From Rhizoctonia solani (lineage: Eukaryota; Basidiomycota; Agaricomycetes; Cantharellales; Ceratobasidiaceae): a stretch of 64,000 nt of DNA. The stretch spans positions 682,001 through 746,000 of the forward strand of contig NC_057379.1 of assembly GCF_016906535.1 (NCBI RefSeq). The letters run 5' to 3'. Each line of letters starts with the position of its first letter. Positions within the stretch are counted from its first letter, which is position 1. Below are positions 34,490 through 44,707 of this stretch, piece after piece. Both the position numbers and the translations under genes were made by a program. The notes below the pieces were generated by a model. It did not search any database. It saw nothing but the letters and a program-made list of their open reading frames with translations, and was not told the origin of the DNA.

Positions 34490-37065
34490 ACTTGACACCA
34501 AACTCATCATGAGTACGGGAAAGGGGCCGCGCGCTCATAGCTTGTCAATCTTCATATCTTCGATCTAATGATTATGATATCTGTAATACTTATAACTCGT
34601 ACATCCTTGACTAGGCTCTTGCATTATTGCTCAACAATTTTGATTGAACTCCACACTTTGCACGTGCACCCTGCCTAGTCATTCTACACACTATCTGACA
34701 GTCGGATCCATCCCGAGTCTTCTGCTTCCACACACAATCAAAACCGAGATAGAGCTACTCATTGGTGGAGTCGACTCTCCATACACAGTTCAGAGCACAG
34801 AGTTACATAGCTCATTTAGTGGCTATATCCCGACGCTTGATTGCAATCGGACAGTCGTACACCTGTCGGATAACAGAGTCACGAATCGTTGGCTGTGGCC
34901 ACATCATCCCTTAGCAAATACCCTAAAGCTGTATCCAACCAAAGCACTCACCTTGGCGTCTGGATGACCTAGTTGAAGGTCATAACGACGGAAAATAGTA
35001 GCAGCGATCAGCAGAATGTCCATGATCGCAAGGTTGCGACCGATACAAGCCCTATGCACACATATAAGATTCATTTGATCAACCCGCACTACATCTGATA
35101 TCGGACTTACCTTGGACCAAACGAAAACGGCGCAAAGTACTTTCCGAGCATACCCTTGCTGTCTTCCAGCCATCGCTCCGGTCGGAACTCACCAGCGTCG
35201 TGTCCCCAGATCCTGTCCCTGTTTGTAACGAACGTAGGTACACTGATGATGCTGCCGGCTTTGAACGTTTGTCCACCGACTGTGAAGCTCTTGCCTGGCG
35301 GTACCACTCTCGGCAGTCCGAGTCCTAGGGCCGAGTGCAGCCTCATCGTCTCCTTCATGCATGCGTTGAGATACGGAAGGTCTTTGATGGGCTCATACGT
35401 GGCCACCGGATCGATTTCAGACCCAGACTCGGTGTCTTGATGGGAGTACTTCAAGAGTATGTGCTCGTCAAGCTCGGCTTGCAGCTTAGCTTGCAAGTGC
35501 GGGTGCTTGGCCAGGTAGAAGCAGAAAGCGCTCAAGGTACTAGTGACCTGTCTGTCAATAAAGATCGCGGGTATGGACGATACCGGCGTACTTGCTAGTG
35601 GTATCGCTGCCGGCGAATAGCAGCCCGAAGGTTTCGATGAGCAGCTCTTCCTTTGAAAGCGGTTTTCCGTCTTCATCTCTCGCTTCGAGCAGCTTGTCAA
35701 CCATATCCACCCCTCTGGCTTCCTTGTCGTCAGTGTTGTGCTGGGTCCTCTGCAATCGATGACTCAATGCAGCAGAGGCGAATCCCGCGAGATTACGTGT
35801 GGTGAACAAGCCGTACAGATTCCAAGGAAGTAGCAGTAGTGCAGCTTGAGCCCACCGTGGGTATACTCCAATCGATGAAACTGACTGAGTACCTTTGTCA
35901 AACAGCTCGATAAGAGGCAGCTGTATCGTCTTGGCGCCGTCAGTCAGAGACTTAGCAACGTTGGTGGTGTCCCGCTGAGCCTGGATCATCCCAAACGGTG
36001 ACCCCATGCCAAGTCTCCGATCAGATCGAATGCAAGATAAGACATTTCTGTTAGGTTCAGTTAGTTCGTGGTTCAGACAACGCATTGTAACAGTCGAACA
36101 GTCCACCAACTTACGTGAGCAGATATCCAATACAGCACGGCCATCCTTTGCACTCCAGTTGAAGCCCGACCTGCCCTCTGCAGCCTGTTGACAGCGCATG
36201 TCCAGTTGATCGACCAAGTGCCGAATGTTGTTACGGACGCGAGGCTGGTATGAGAGGATGTTCTGAGGACTGAATATATGCGCCAACCGCCGACGTTTGG
36301 CTGTGATGCTTGAGCATAAGAAACGTCTCTGTGGTCGCAAGGATATCAACTCACTTGAGTGTTCAGCTTTATCTCGCGATGTGAATAAATTATCATGTGT
36401 TCCGAGCCTAAACATGGCATAGTAATCTGATTTGAGCAAGCCGTTTCCGTGCTTGTAGATATCCTATAGAGATTCATTATGTGAGCGCGTATAGAGTTGG
36501 CCGAAAGGACTAGGATTCACCTCTAAAGCATCTGGATCGGCAATACTTATGTGATTAGGTCCAATCCGGACGAATGGTCCTATACGCATATGGGGGTAGT
36601 CGCTTAGCATAATGTGTTTCTGAAGCAAGCCTAGCACTCTGGGGACTAACCGTATTTCTGATGAAGCTCGAACATTGTATCGCATGCTTTAGTAGACTTC
36701 ATAGCCTTCGAGTGCCATGAGTTCGAAAGGGCTGCTGGCCATGGACCCGGAAATCGACGTCGATAGTCATATGGATCAAGCAGGTACGGGATGATATAGA
36801 ATGAGACCTAGTGCAGAGGCAAGTTAGTGAGTAGTCTCTGTAAAGTATTAAAGGAGTGAATACTGACCAGAAATGCACCTGCAGCAGCAGAGTAATGAAA
36901 GATGTGGCTAGAATCGCTAATCATATTACCTGAGGAATGTTAAGCTACAACAGAGGCAAAGAGCGCCTTTTATACCATAGAAACTGATGGTTTGAAGCCT
37001 TTCGCAAAATATCTATGATATCAGCATCGGCGTTTCTCGCTGTGCGGTTAGCGTAATCTTAATAT
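34490..37065. repeat. Inverted segmental duplication, arm 1
   Basis: This block matches 47905-50440 in reverse complement across the whole P450 gene, its promoter (TATAAAAG element at about 36967) and several hundred bases 3' of the stop. Exons are close to identical between arms; introns and flanks differ more. Ends are approximate because similarity fades gradually. Confidence 0.85.
34812..36924 (-). CDS. Cytochrome P450, copy 1
   Basis: The start at 36924 gives a membrane anchor (HYSAAAGAFLVSFYIIPYLL) and the hinge RRRFPGPWPA. Further blocks are GPFVRIGPNHISIADPDALE, RRRLAHIFSPQNILSYQPRV, the I-helix LLIETFGLLFAGSDTTS, the K-helix ExxR in MKETMRLHSALGLGLPRVVP, FRPERWLED and the heme loop FSFGPRACIGRNLA (Cys ligand; an intron splits the loop after GPR). 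The C-terminus reads RQVYDCPIAIKRRDIATK with stop at 34812. This is an ER-bound fungal class II P450 resembling benzoate-4-monooxygenase-type enzymes; substrate unknown. Breaks: one base is lost near 36010 (before GSPFGMIQ), and the splice after GSDTTS (about 35590) is unclear and may use a GC donor. No cluster genes such as a terpene or polyketide synthase are nearby. Confidence 0.85.
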
Positions 37066-37594
37066 AGATCTAGTTTAAAGAGTCATGAGCGAGACCTCTG
37101 CCTGCCAAAGAAGCGTAGTATTGGAAAAAGTAGCATCGACGATTTTTCCGTCTCTGGAGATATCCGCAAGGACGATAAAAAGACCCTTAGGGAAGTTCAC
37201 TCCGGTCAACGGTGAGTGATTTTGCCCTATACTTGAGCCGCACCATTTGCGGGGAGTAGAGGGAAACTTGGGGCTACTGTAATAAACATTACATCAGTCA
37301 CGAGACAGTCATAATGATGACCTGACTAGCTTCATGTAAATGATGTCCCTTCGGCCGCCGAAGTATAGGATCTGACGTCAATACTTCAAAGGAGACCAAG
37401 TAGAGCTTAACCTATGGCAGTCTGCCAGTCCTCGATATCCACCAAATCAGGTGCATTGAACTTCTCGTATTTTTCTCAGGTATTGAGACAAGAAAGATTT
37501 CGAGTTGATACTAGTACCTCAATGTCGCGTAGCACGTGACTTTCTCACTCTCTGTCGCGTCCACGTGACTAGAACAGCTAGATTCTCCTCCATC
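36925..37594. promoter_or_regulatory. Divergent promoter region of P450 copy 1 and Cdc20
   Basis: TATAAAAG on the minus strand at about 36967-36975 is conserved in P450 copy 2. Two CACGTGACT boxes lie at 37533-37538 and 37562-37567, 28 and 57 bases before the Cdc20 start. No gene in between. Confidence 0.55.
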
Positions 37595-39765
37595 ATGTTC
37601 CACACCTCTCCATCCAAGTGTACCCCGCAAACGCCATCAAAAACTCCTCGAAGACGTGCCAATACCACTCAAGGAGGTCACGTTGATGTCATATCACTCG
37701 GTATCGGTGCTCTTTCGCTTTCACCCTCAAAGGCGCTTGGTCCCAACGACTCGCTCAATCCGTTCCTTGAGCCTTCCTCAAAGCCACGGGCGCCTTCCCC
37801 AACTAGAGTACGCTCCAAGCATGGTCGATCGAATACACTATCTGCGGCCGTCGGTGCGCGTGCGATTGGGATTACCGATGCGTTAGCAAATGAAGCACGT
37901 CAGGGTATCTTGCACAAAGGTGGACTGGAGAGCAAGTACGATTCGATTAACATCACTCGTGACTGGCCAGTATCGCGAGGAAAAACTACTGAGACACGCA
38001 CAGGGAGCGTGTCTTCTCGACCCAAGGCCTCACATGCTCCAATTAGCGTGAGTGAAGGAATTTCACGTAATAAATCTTTGCTGAAATGAGTTGCCAGTTC
38101 GACAAACCTCTAGGCACAGACGATCGCTTTGTCCCGTCCCGTGCTGTTAGTGACACTGCAATCGGAACCGTAATGTACCCGCAATTGCTGCCGCCCAAGC
38201 AACTAGCAACACCGCAACTGTTTCTCCGGGACATGCTGCACGTTTAACTGCCTCACTTGCGCTGCCATCTGCCTCGCAGCGCATTCTTACGTATTGCGAG
38301 GCGCCTCCACTACCAGCCACCGACTCCACACTAGCGCTCCAACGCTCCCTGGCTCAATCTTTGCATACACGCCCCGGACAAGGATCCGGAGCTGGCGGAG
38401 GATCCGCCCAACGTCTAGAAGAAAATCTCGGACAAGCCTGAGCGTATCCTTGATGCCCCCGGGCTTATGGACGACTTTTACCTCAATCTACTAGCTTGGA
38501 GCTCGGGCAATATCCTTGCCATTGCTCTCGGTGAATGCGTGTACCTCTGGGCGGCTGAAACAGGAACTGTCACCCATCTTTCAACTGCTCCATGCGACCC
38601 CACAACCGAACAGCCTATTACTCACGTCACAGGCTTGGATTGGTCACTGGACGCTGCCTACCTTGGTATCAGTTACGCCAACGGTACGATCGAGGTCTGG
38701 GATGTCGAAAGTGGTTCTAAACTTCGTAGTATGATGGGACGCCAGGGACAAGTTGCTTGTTTGGCCTGGAACCAGCATATTCTTGGGAGCGGGTGCGTTG
38801 ATGGGGCGATTTGGATGCATGATACACGTATAGCTGCGCATAAAGTAGCTGAAATGATTGGTCATACGAGTGAAGTGTGCGGTTTGAAGGTGAGCATCTC
38901 GTGTTCCCAGATAGACCATGGCCAACTGTACTACAGTGGCAACCTGCGAACGCAAATGGATCTGGCGGAGGATGCTGGGGATGTTGGCTAGTGGAGGCAA
39001 CGATAACGTTGTTAATGCTTGGGACAGTCGTGTTGGTTCCGGTAGTAGTGAGAACTCCCATGACCTTCTCAATACCAGGCCCATACTAATCTCTGATTAG
39101 CTTCCAACGGGACCCGGGCTCAACCCAAATGGACCAAGCGCAATCATACAGCAGCCGTAAAGGCTTTGGCATGGTGCCCATGGCAGCCTAATTGTAAGTC
39201 ACGAAGATATTCATTGCATCTCACTTGGTATCGATGAACCATTTTCTTCTTAGTGTTAGCTACAGGTGGAGGCACAGGAGATGCCATGATTCACTTCTGG
39301 TCTTCAACCTCTGGGGCACGAGTGAACTCACTCTCAACTCCGGGCCAGGTCACTTCGCTTGTGTGGAGCCAGCATTCAAAGGAGCTGTTGTCCACACATG
39401 GGTTCCCGCACAACGCAGTGATGGTGCATTCGTATCCCGGTATGGGCAAGGTACGTCGAATCTCCTTGAAGATGGTTACACAGTTACTTGAAGGCCTGTC
39501 TAGATTGCGGAGATCAAAGATGCTCACGATACGCGCGTCTTGTTTTCTGCCGCAAGTCCAAATGGAGATGTCGTTGCTACTGGGTGAGTCTTTCTCCGTT
39601 GCTCCCGAATTACCCATTTCTTTTTTACTCACGAAGCTAAACTCATGCAGCGCGGGAGATGAAAACCTCAAATTCTGGAAAATCTGGGAAATTCCGAAAA
39701 AGACGGCAGTCCGAAAGCGAGAGGAGGATAGCCGTCGCACCTCTGTTAGCAAGGCTATCCGGTGA
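37595..39765 (+). CDS. cdc20: Cdc20-type APC/C activator, WD40
   Basis: The start MFHTSPSKCTPQTPSKTPRR leads to a basic, Ser-rich N-region. After an intron (38048-38097) comes the C-box DRFVPSRA, which binds the APC/C. The propeller entry KPERILDAPGLMDDFYLNLL is nearly diagnostic for Cdc20/Cdh1. WD repeats follow: WSSGNILAIALGECVYLW, ISYANGTIEVWDVES, LGSGCVDGAIWMHDTR, ASGGNDNVVNAWDSR, LATGGGTGDAMIHFW, DVVATGAGDENLKFWKIW. The protein ends in Ile-Arg, the IR tail that docks on APC3. It brings D-box substrates such as the cyclin B at 23.5-25.3 kb for degradation. At least two single-base losses (around 38155 and 38430) and one near 38960 break the frame between strongly conserved blocks. Since the gene is essential, read errors are the simplest cause. 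Confidence 0.9.
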
Positions 39766-39979
39766 AAAAAATAGGAGAGGCGTGCCGATATTTTGACTTG
39801 ACTGGTTGTTTTATAGCTCTGTACTTTTTTGAGTTGTGTTTTGGGGAAGGACTTGTGTTTATACAGTACCATCGATTTAAAAATATTACGATAGGCAGGA
39901 CCTTTTGAGTTAGCGTGTCCAACCGTGAATAAGTAGCAAACCAGCACGGTCGGTTACGGTTTGGATATCCAAAAAGTAC

Positions 39980-40320
39980 TATGATTTACTTGCACCTGTA
40001 TTTATTTCAGCCAAAGTTCCTCAGAGTCAGGAAGAAGTGCTCTACGAGTTTCATGACACCGCATCTATGGTCTAATATCAATAGACATTCAAAGTGGCAA
40101 GGCGCGATGTGGAGAGAACAAAAGAAGATTCGTCTCAGTCAACAGCTCGCGCTGACTGGCCCTGATATGACGAGTTTGAATATTGCAAAGGGGACAATTG
40201 TGGACATTTTGTAGACATATCTTTAACCCTTCGACGGGACAGCCTCATACTTAGCATCAGACAAAAGACTCTTGTCAATTTCCTCTTTGCCTTTTTTATG
40301 TAGGGGAAAAAGCCTCCCAA
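39980..40320 (+). pseudogene. Degenerate coding remnant, unknown
   Basis: After a clean acceptor (TTTATTTCAG at about 40011), one frame reads AKVPQSQEEVLYEFHDTASM, then two stops, then FKVARRDVERTKEDSSQSTA, a stop, and YDEFEYCKGDNCGHFVDISL. Open stretches with protein-like composition in one continuous frame, broken by three stops, suggest a dead exon. Another frame (39981-40214) is open but less protein-like. Family unknown. Confidence 0.3.
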
Positions 40321-40657
40321 TATCGATTACAAGCCCCCTCTACCAGGCATTATCAGCAAAATCAGTCTACCCTCTGACTAATTGGTAGTCGACTTGGTCT
40401 TCGGTTTCTAGCTTACACCTCGTGCGAAATAGCACCACTAGAAAACTCCAAAGGATTTGATTTGATCGAATTTCTTTTATACGATATCGCTCCTGAGAAT
40501 CCTCGCCGCATACACCTCAAGTAGAGGCACATGATGGAATTGGCATTTGTCTCTCACTTTACTCAGTTTCAAGATTCTAGCGTGGACAGACAGCACAAGG
40601 GTGTCTTATGAATCAAGGAACAGGTGAAAACGACCAGGCCAACTGTGATGGGGAAAT

Positions 40658-41485
40658 TTATATAACAACCTCGCCAGCCGGAACCTTCAATGCCTCCTGA
40701 TCAATCACCGAAATGGGCTGTAATGGCTTTCGGACAATTTTGTAGCTTGCCCCCGTGATAGGTTTTGGAGTGACTGGAGGAAGATCGATTGCTCCGAGTT
40801 TGGGACCGGCAGACCGGCTGATAAATTCGGTGAGAACAGGTAGCTTGGTGGCAGCGAGGCGCAATGCTAGGTAGAACATAGTCAATTTAGGTTAGCACGT
40901 AATAGTCTTTGGTGGAGGAAGCATACCATCACGAGCTATCTCTTCTCGAATTCCTCCACCAATTTCGAACACCACCCTCCCCGTCGGTACCCTGCGTACT
41001 ACCCTCAACGATAGCACACTGCATGACACTATTTACTCACCTGCATGCCCAGTACTCAAAAGAACCTTTACCCTTCCCCATACGAGTTTCGTTCCCCTAA
41101 ACGAAGGTTACATCTTGATATTATAATTTCATGTATATCTATTTACCTTGACGCACACCGGGAGATCTGGGAAGACACGCATCCAGATCTGGCTGGTTTT
41201 GATGATCTTTAGTTTGCGTTTGATAACAACCTCTGCGGCTTGAAGCTGCTTGGCCGTAAGACGCATGCCTTCTCCTCTGACCCTCAATCCATAGTCGCCA
41301 AATGCGAGCGTCGTCCCCTTGGTAGAACCACCAGTCGGAATAGGTATACGGCCTTTGTGAGATTTGCGATACCTGACTCTTCGAGGAGCAAGCTGGGACC
41401 TCGCACGCGAGAACGTAATCGTTGGATGGGGTACACTAGCGTAGGGCTTGAATATCGCCCTCAGTGAGGATAATATGAGTGACAT
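40658..41485 (-). CDS. mrpl16: Mitochondrial ribosomal protein uL16m (L16)
   Basis: Four exons (41147-41485, 41041-41096, 40927-40991, 40658-40866) give 222 residues with no break. A short presequence is followed by the L16 core: [100 protein letters not shown] and ALRLAATKLP. The conserved GKGKG and RVPTG loops reach the peptidyl-transferase centre. A fungal C-terminal extension ends GEVVI. The gene is head-to-head with uS8m, 131 bases apart. Confidence 0.96.
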
Positions 41486-41616
41486 GGTCGATTCGAGGCT
41501 ATCATTTTATATCACGTGATGTGAATTGTCAATCACATGACCTGATTTTCCTCCTCATTCGACGCCGTGAGTCCAAGACTGGATATCTATCATTCGCTGC
41601 TCAACGGTACATGTAG
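41486..41616. promoter_or_regulatory. Bidirectional promoter of uL16m and uS8m
   Basis: 131 bases separate the two start codons. It contains ATCACGTGAT at 41511-41520 (CACGTG core, 41513-41518) and a nearby imperfect copy, ATCACATGAC. Two mitoribosomal proteins, one from each subunit, probably share control. Confidence 0.65.
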
Positions 41617-42072
41617 ATGCCCCTTCCATTTGATCTATGCGCCAGGCTACAAAATGGATTTAGAGCCAGACACAAGGCTATCGCAGTTCCTCACACCACT
41701 CAAAATCTAGCAATCCTCACCATTTTATTGCAATCTGGATTCCTCTCCTCGATCACGAGAGGAACTCATCTCATTGCATCACCAGAAGCCTTTAACGAAT
41801 CTCCAACCGCGCAGAAACGAATCTGGGCGGACCTCAAGTACAGCGGCGATCGCCCGGTTCTCTCTGCCGCCCAACTCGTGAGCAAACCGAGCAAGCGGGT
41901 CACAATGGAGCCGAGCGAGATTATGCGTCTCTGCACAGGCAGACGAGCAAAATTTATTTCTCCACTCGGTTAGGAGATCGCGGTAGTCAAAACTGGCACG
42001 AGCACTTGGTTAGAAGCACGAGAAGCATTACGGCGCGGTCTGGGCGGGGAGGTCGTGTGTCGGGTCCGTTAA
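41617..42072 (+). CDS. mrps8: Mitochondrial ribosomal protein uS8m (S8), internal stop
   Basis: Single exon. MPLPFDLCARLQNGFRARHK, QNLAILTILLQSGFLSSITR, RIWADLKYSGDRPVL and EIMRLCTGRRAKFISPLG match mitochondrial S8 (rRNA-binding protein of the small-subunit platform). A TAG at 41971-41973 stops the frame, but the same frame goes on as EIAVVKTGTSTWLEAREALR and ends RGLGGEVVCRVR, the counterpart of the bacterial S8 end GLGGEIICYVA. The stop thus falls just before the conserved C-terminal fold. Compared with the family there is room for about two lost or altered bases at LG.GEIAVV. A functional gene needs the C-terminus, so sequence error is likely. Confidence 0.9.
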
Positions 42073-42537
42073 GGTACAGCCTTAAATACATATTTATAAA
42101 CCGATAGCCACACGAACTAATTTAACTGTTGCGTTAGCCAATGTATGATTCCCATCCAAATACTATATAGTTGAATTCGATATTCATCTTAACTCCGGAC
42201 GTCAAACATGATGCTTTCTTGCCAGGCGTGCAGACCAGAAAAATAATAGCGGTGGATGCATGCTGCTGAGTTATAACAGTGAGCATCGTCTGGATGTCAG
42301 CGACTATCTTGTGTGGTATAATATCAATCAATACCCGGCATTTTATGCCCCGCAGACCCCATAGAGTTTGGCTGAGACGATAGCGGCACTAGACTTCCTG
42401 CTCCTACCCAATACCTTGGTCCACAATACCTTAATCTTTGATATATTATGAGCCGCTAGTCTATAGTCGTATGTATCATTTTTGCCAATAACATCAGACC
42501 ACGAGAGACGGGAGTTTTTTTTTATTCGCAAAATTGT
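42073..42537. other. Intergenic, convergent 3' ends
   Basis: Between the 3' ends of uS8m (plus) and Sam50 (minus). The two minus frames at 42134 and 42343 are short and featureless. A T-run (42514-42523) lies near the Sam50 3' end. Confidence 0.45.
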
Positions 42538-44531
42538 CTACAAAAAATCCATACCAATCCCAACCTGCACCCCCTTGCGCATTCCATCAGACACACTTGC
42601 AGCAATTGGAACCCCAAAATTGAGTTCCACTCGTACAGGGTTGAGCATATAAACAAGTCCGATCCCTGCGGAAATGGAAGGAGTCGAGAGGCTGCGCGCC
42701 GTTTGTTCTAGAGATGATTTTTCTAATACTAGGTTAGTTCGGGTTGGGATTGAGTACCGATAGACTAACTGGTATCATAGGTATCCAGGCGTCCTGCGTT
42801 AATAAATAAATGGGTCTTCAAAGGCCAGTCTGGCTTCCGTGGGAATGGTCCAATAATGCTAGCACCGGCAGCCCAGTACATGTCTCCGCCAACAGAATCG
42901 TCTGAGGGGTATAGCGATTATCAGCTAGTAAACATTTGCTAGACAACATTCACACTCACTTCTATCTCTAGGGCCCATCTCATTCGGGCGGAACATTCGC
43001 AAACTAGTGGGCCCTCCTAATTGGAACCGATCGTTGAAAAGAGAAGGTCTGCCGTAGAGAGGATAGAGAAACCCGGTGCGCCCAGAGAGAGAAAATGTCT
43101 GTCAAGGGGGAAACGTGCAGTCATTGAATCAGTTCGCTTCAAATCCTTGATGGTACCGACGTACATATCCTCCTCCAAGAGCTCTAGAATATCTAGAATC
43201 TGATTCGGTTTTGAAGAATGCTGCATCACCGCCTAGGCCGGCAAATTCCTGTAATCAATTCCTTCGTGAATCTAGTTAAAAAATCACATAGTCCAGAGAG
43301 CATACCTGGGAATAACGTAGATAGGACCCACGCGTTCCTTGCAAAGCATCATCGCGGGTATCCCGAGTGAGTGTATGAGATATCGAAGACTTGGATGTAT
43401 ACCCGGCGGACTGGCGCATACTTTCGTCCAATTAAGATATGGCAACAAGTACAGGGGCCAAATGGTAAATAAATGCACCATCGAAGTCGAGAGAGAACAC
43501 CTGACATACCTTAAGGAGCATTTGGGTCGATGTCTTTGATGTGTCTTATGGCGGCTTCATAGGCAAGCTCATGGGCACCGAGAAATGAGTGCCCCTAGCA
43601 ATTTCCCTTGTGATAAGAAATTTGTGGATCCGTAACCAACAGTGACTCACTCGCAGAGATGCTCGAAACCCTTTGACGCCCTCTCTAACACTCGCATACC
43701 ATGTTTCATCTTTCTCCACCCCAAATAATCCTATCTCTCCTCGTATACTTCCATCGCCATTTGGATTTAATTCTCCGGTCCCGACCACTACCGGCCATTC
43801 ACATCGTAGGTTCCCAGACCGAGTGACTTGAGTTCCAAACGCGACCGACCCCTCGACCGTCTCGGCTCCGCCAAATGCATTTCTTATTCGTGCTGTGATG
43901 GACGCTGAGCCATCGTTATTGCTTCCAACGTCGGTTGAAGATTTGAGGAACAACCTTCCACGCTCACGCACTTTAAAATGGAGCGCGTAGTCGTGGGGTG
44001 CAGCATAAGGAGATGAAGAGGACTCAAGGGTGGGGGTGACCGAAGTAAAAATCCCAGTTGAGTTCAGAGCGGCCGTGATGTGACGAGAGGTATGCAAGGC
44101 ATTCAGGAGTGTTTCTTGCGGGCCAAGTGATGGAGTCATTCCGGAGGTAGGGATGTACTTATTGACGATTGAAGCAAGAAATGATGTACGAGTGTTGGGA
44201 GTTCCATCAATTTTGACTGAAGTAATTCGTGCGGGCGAATCTGTGTTCTCGCGTATCTGAGTATTATATCGATACCGTCAGTGGATAGTTTCTATCTCGT
44301 TACGGTTTTTGTTTTTTATGTGTACAAAAAAGCACGTACCAGCTCGGTTAAATTTCTCACATAGCTTTCGTATTCACTCCTGAGTTTCCGCTCTAACCTT
44401 TCTCTTGCCATTTCGTAGTTTGTCTGTGTCATCCAAATTTGATTGTCCTGCGGCGCTGACTGGTTCAACCAATGGTTAATTTGTCGACTCAGTAGCATAA
44501 AAGAAAATACCTTGTCTTCTGTAGGACTCAT
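42538..44531 (-). CDS. sam50: Sam50/Tob55, mitochondrial outer-membrane beta-barrel assembly
   Basis: The first exon reads MSPTEDKVFSFMLLSRQINH. A POTRA-like part follows (ITSVKIDGTPNTRTSFLASI, LLNALHTSRHITAALNSTGI, ALHFKVRERGRLFLKSSTD). Barrel strands follow: GGAETVEGSVAFGTQ, GFRASLR, GHSFLGAHELAYEAAIRHIK, SMRQSAGYTSKSSISHTLTR, DTRDDALQGTRGSYLR and FQLGGPTSLRMFR with MGPRDR (the conserved loop-6 region). The C-terminus is RVELNFGVPIAASVSDGMRK and then VQVGIGMDFL, the last strand with the beta-signal. Stop at 42538-42540. Five or more short introns are present. Sam50 inserts Tom40, porin and other barrels. The exon around 43050-43200 changes frame once. It lies on the same strand as Prp3, 177 bases downstream of it. 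Confidence 0.9.
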
Positions 44532-44707
44532 CGAAATCTACCCAGCACGAAGATCGTCGTCAACTTTCAGGGACTATGCGATGGACACAGCCACCGATCA
44601 CAGCTTATTTGGGATAGCAAGGAAAATCTTAGCAGATTGCCTTGCGCAATATTATGATAATCCAACGAGATACATGTCATACAATCTTTTAACAAAGAGC
44701 CGTTGCT

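Noticed and set aside
35156..35598. Plus-strand open frames inside P450 copy 1 (and minus frames in copy 2)
   Set aside because: Antisense shadows repeated in both arms of the duplication because the coding strand is conserved.
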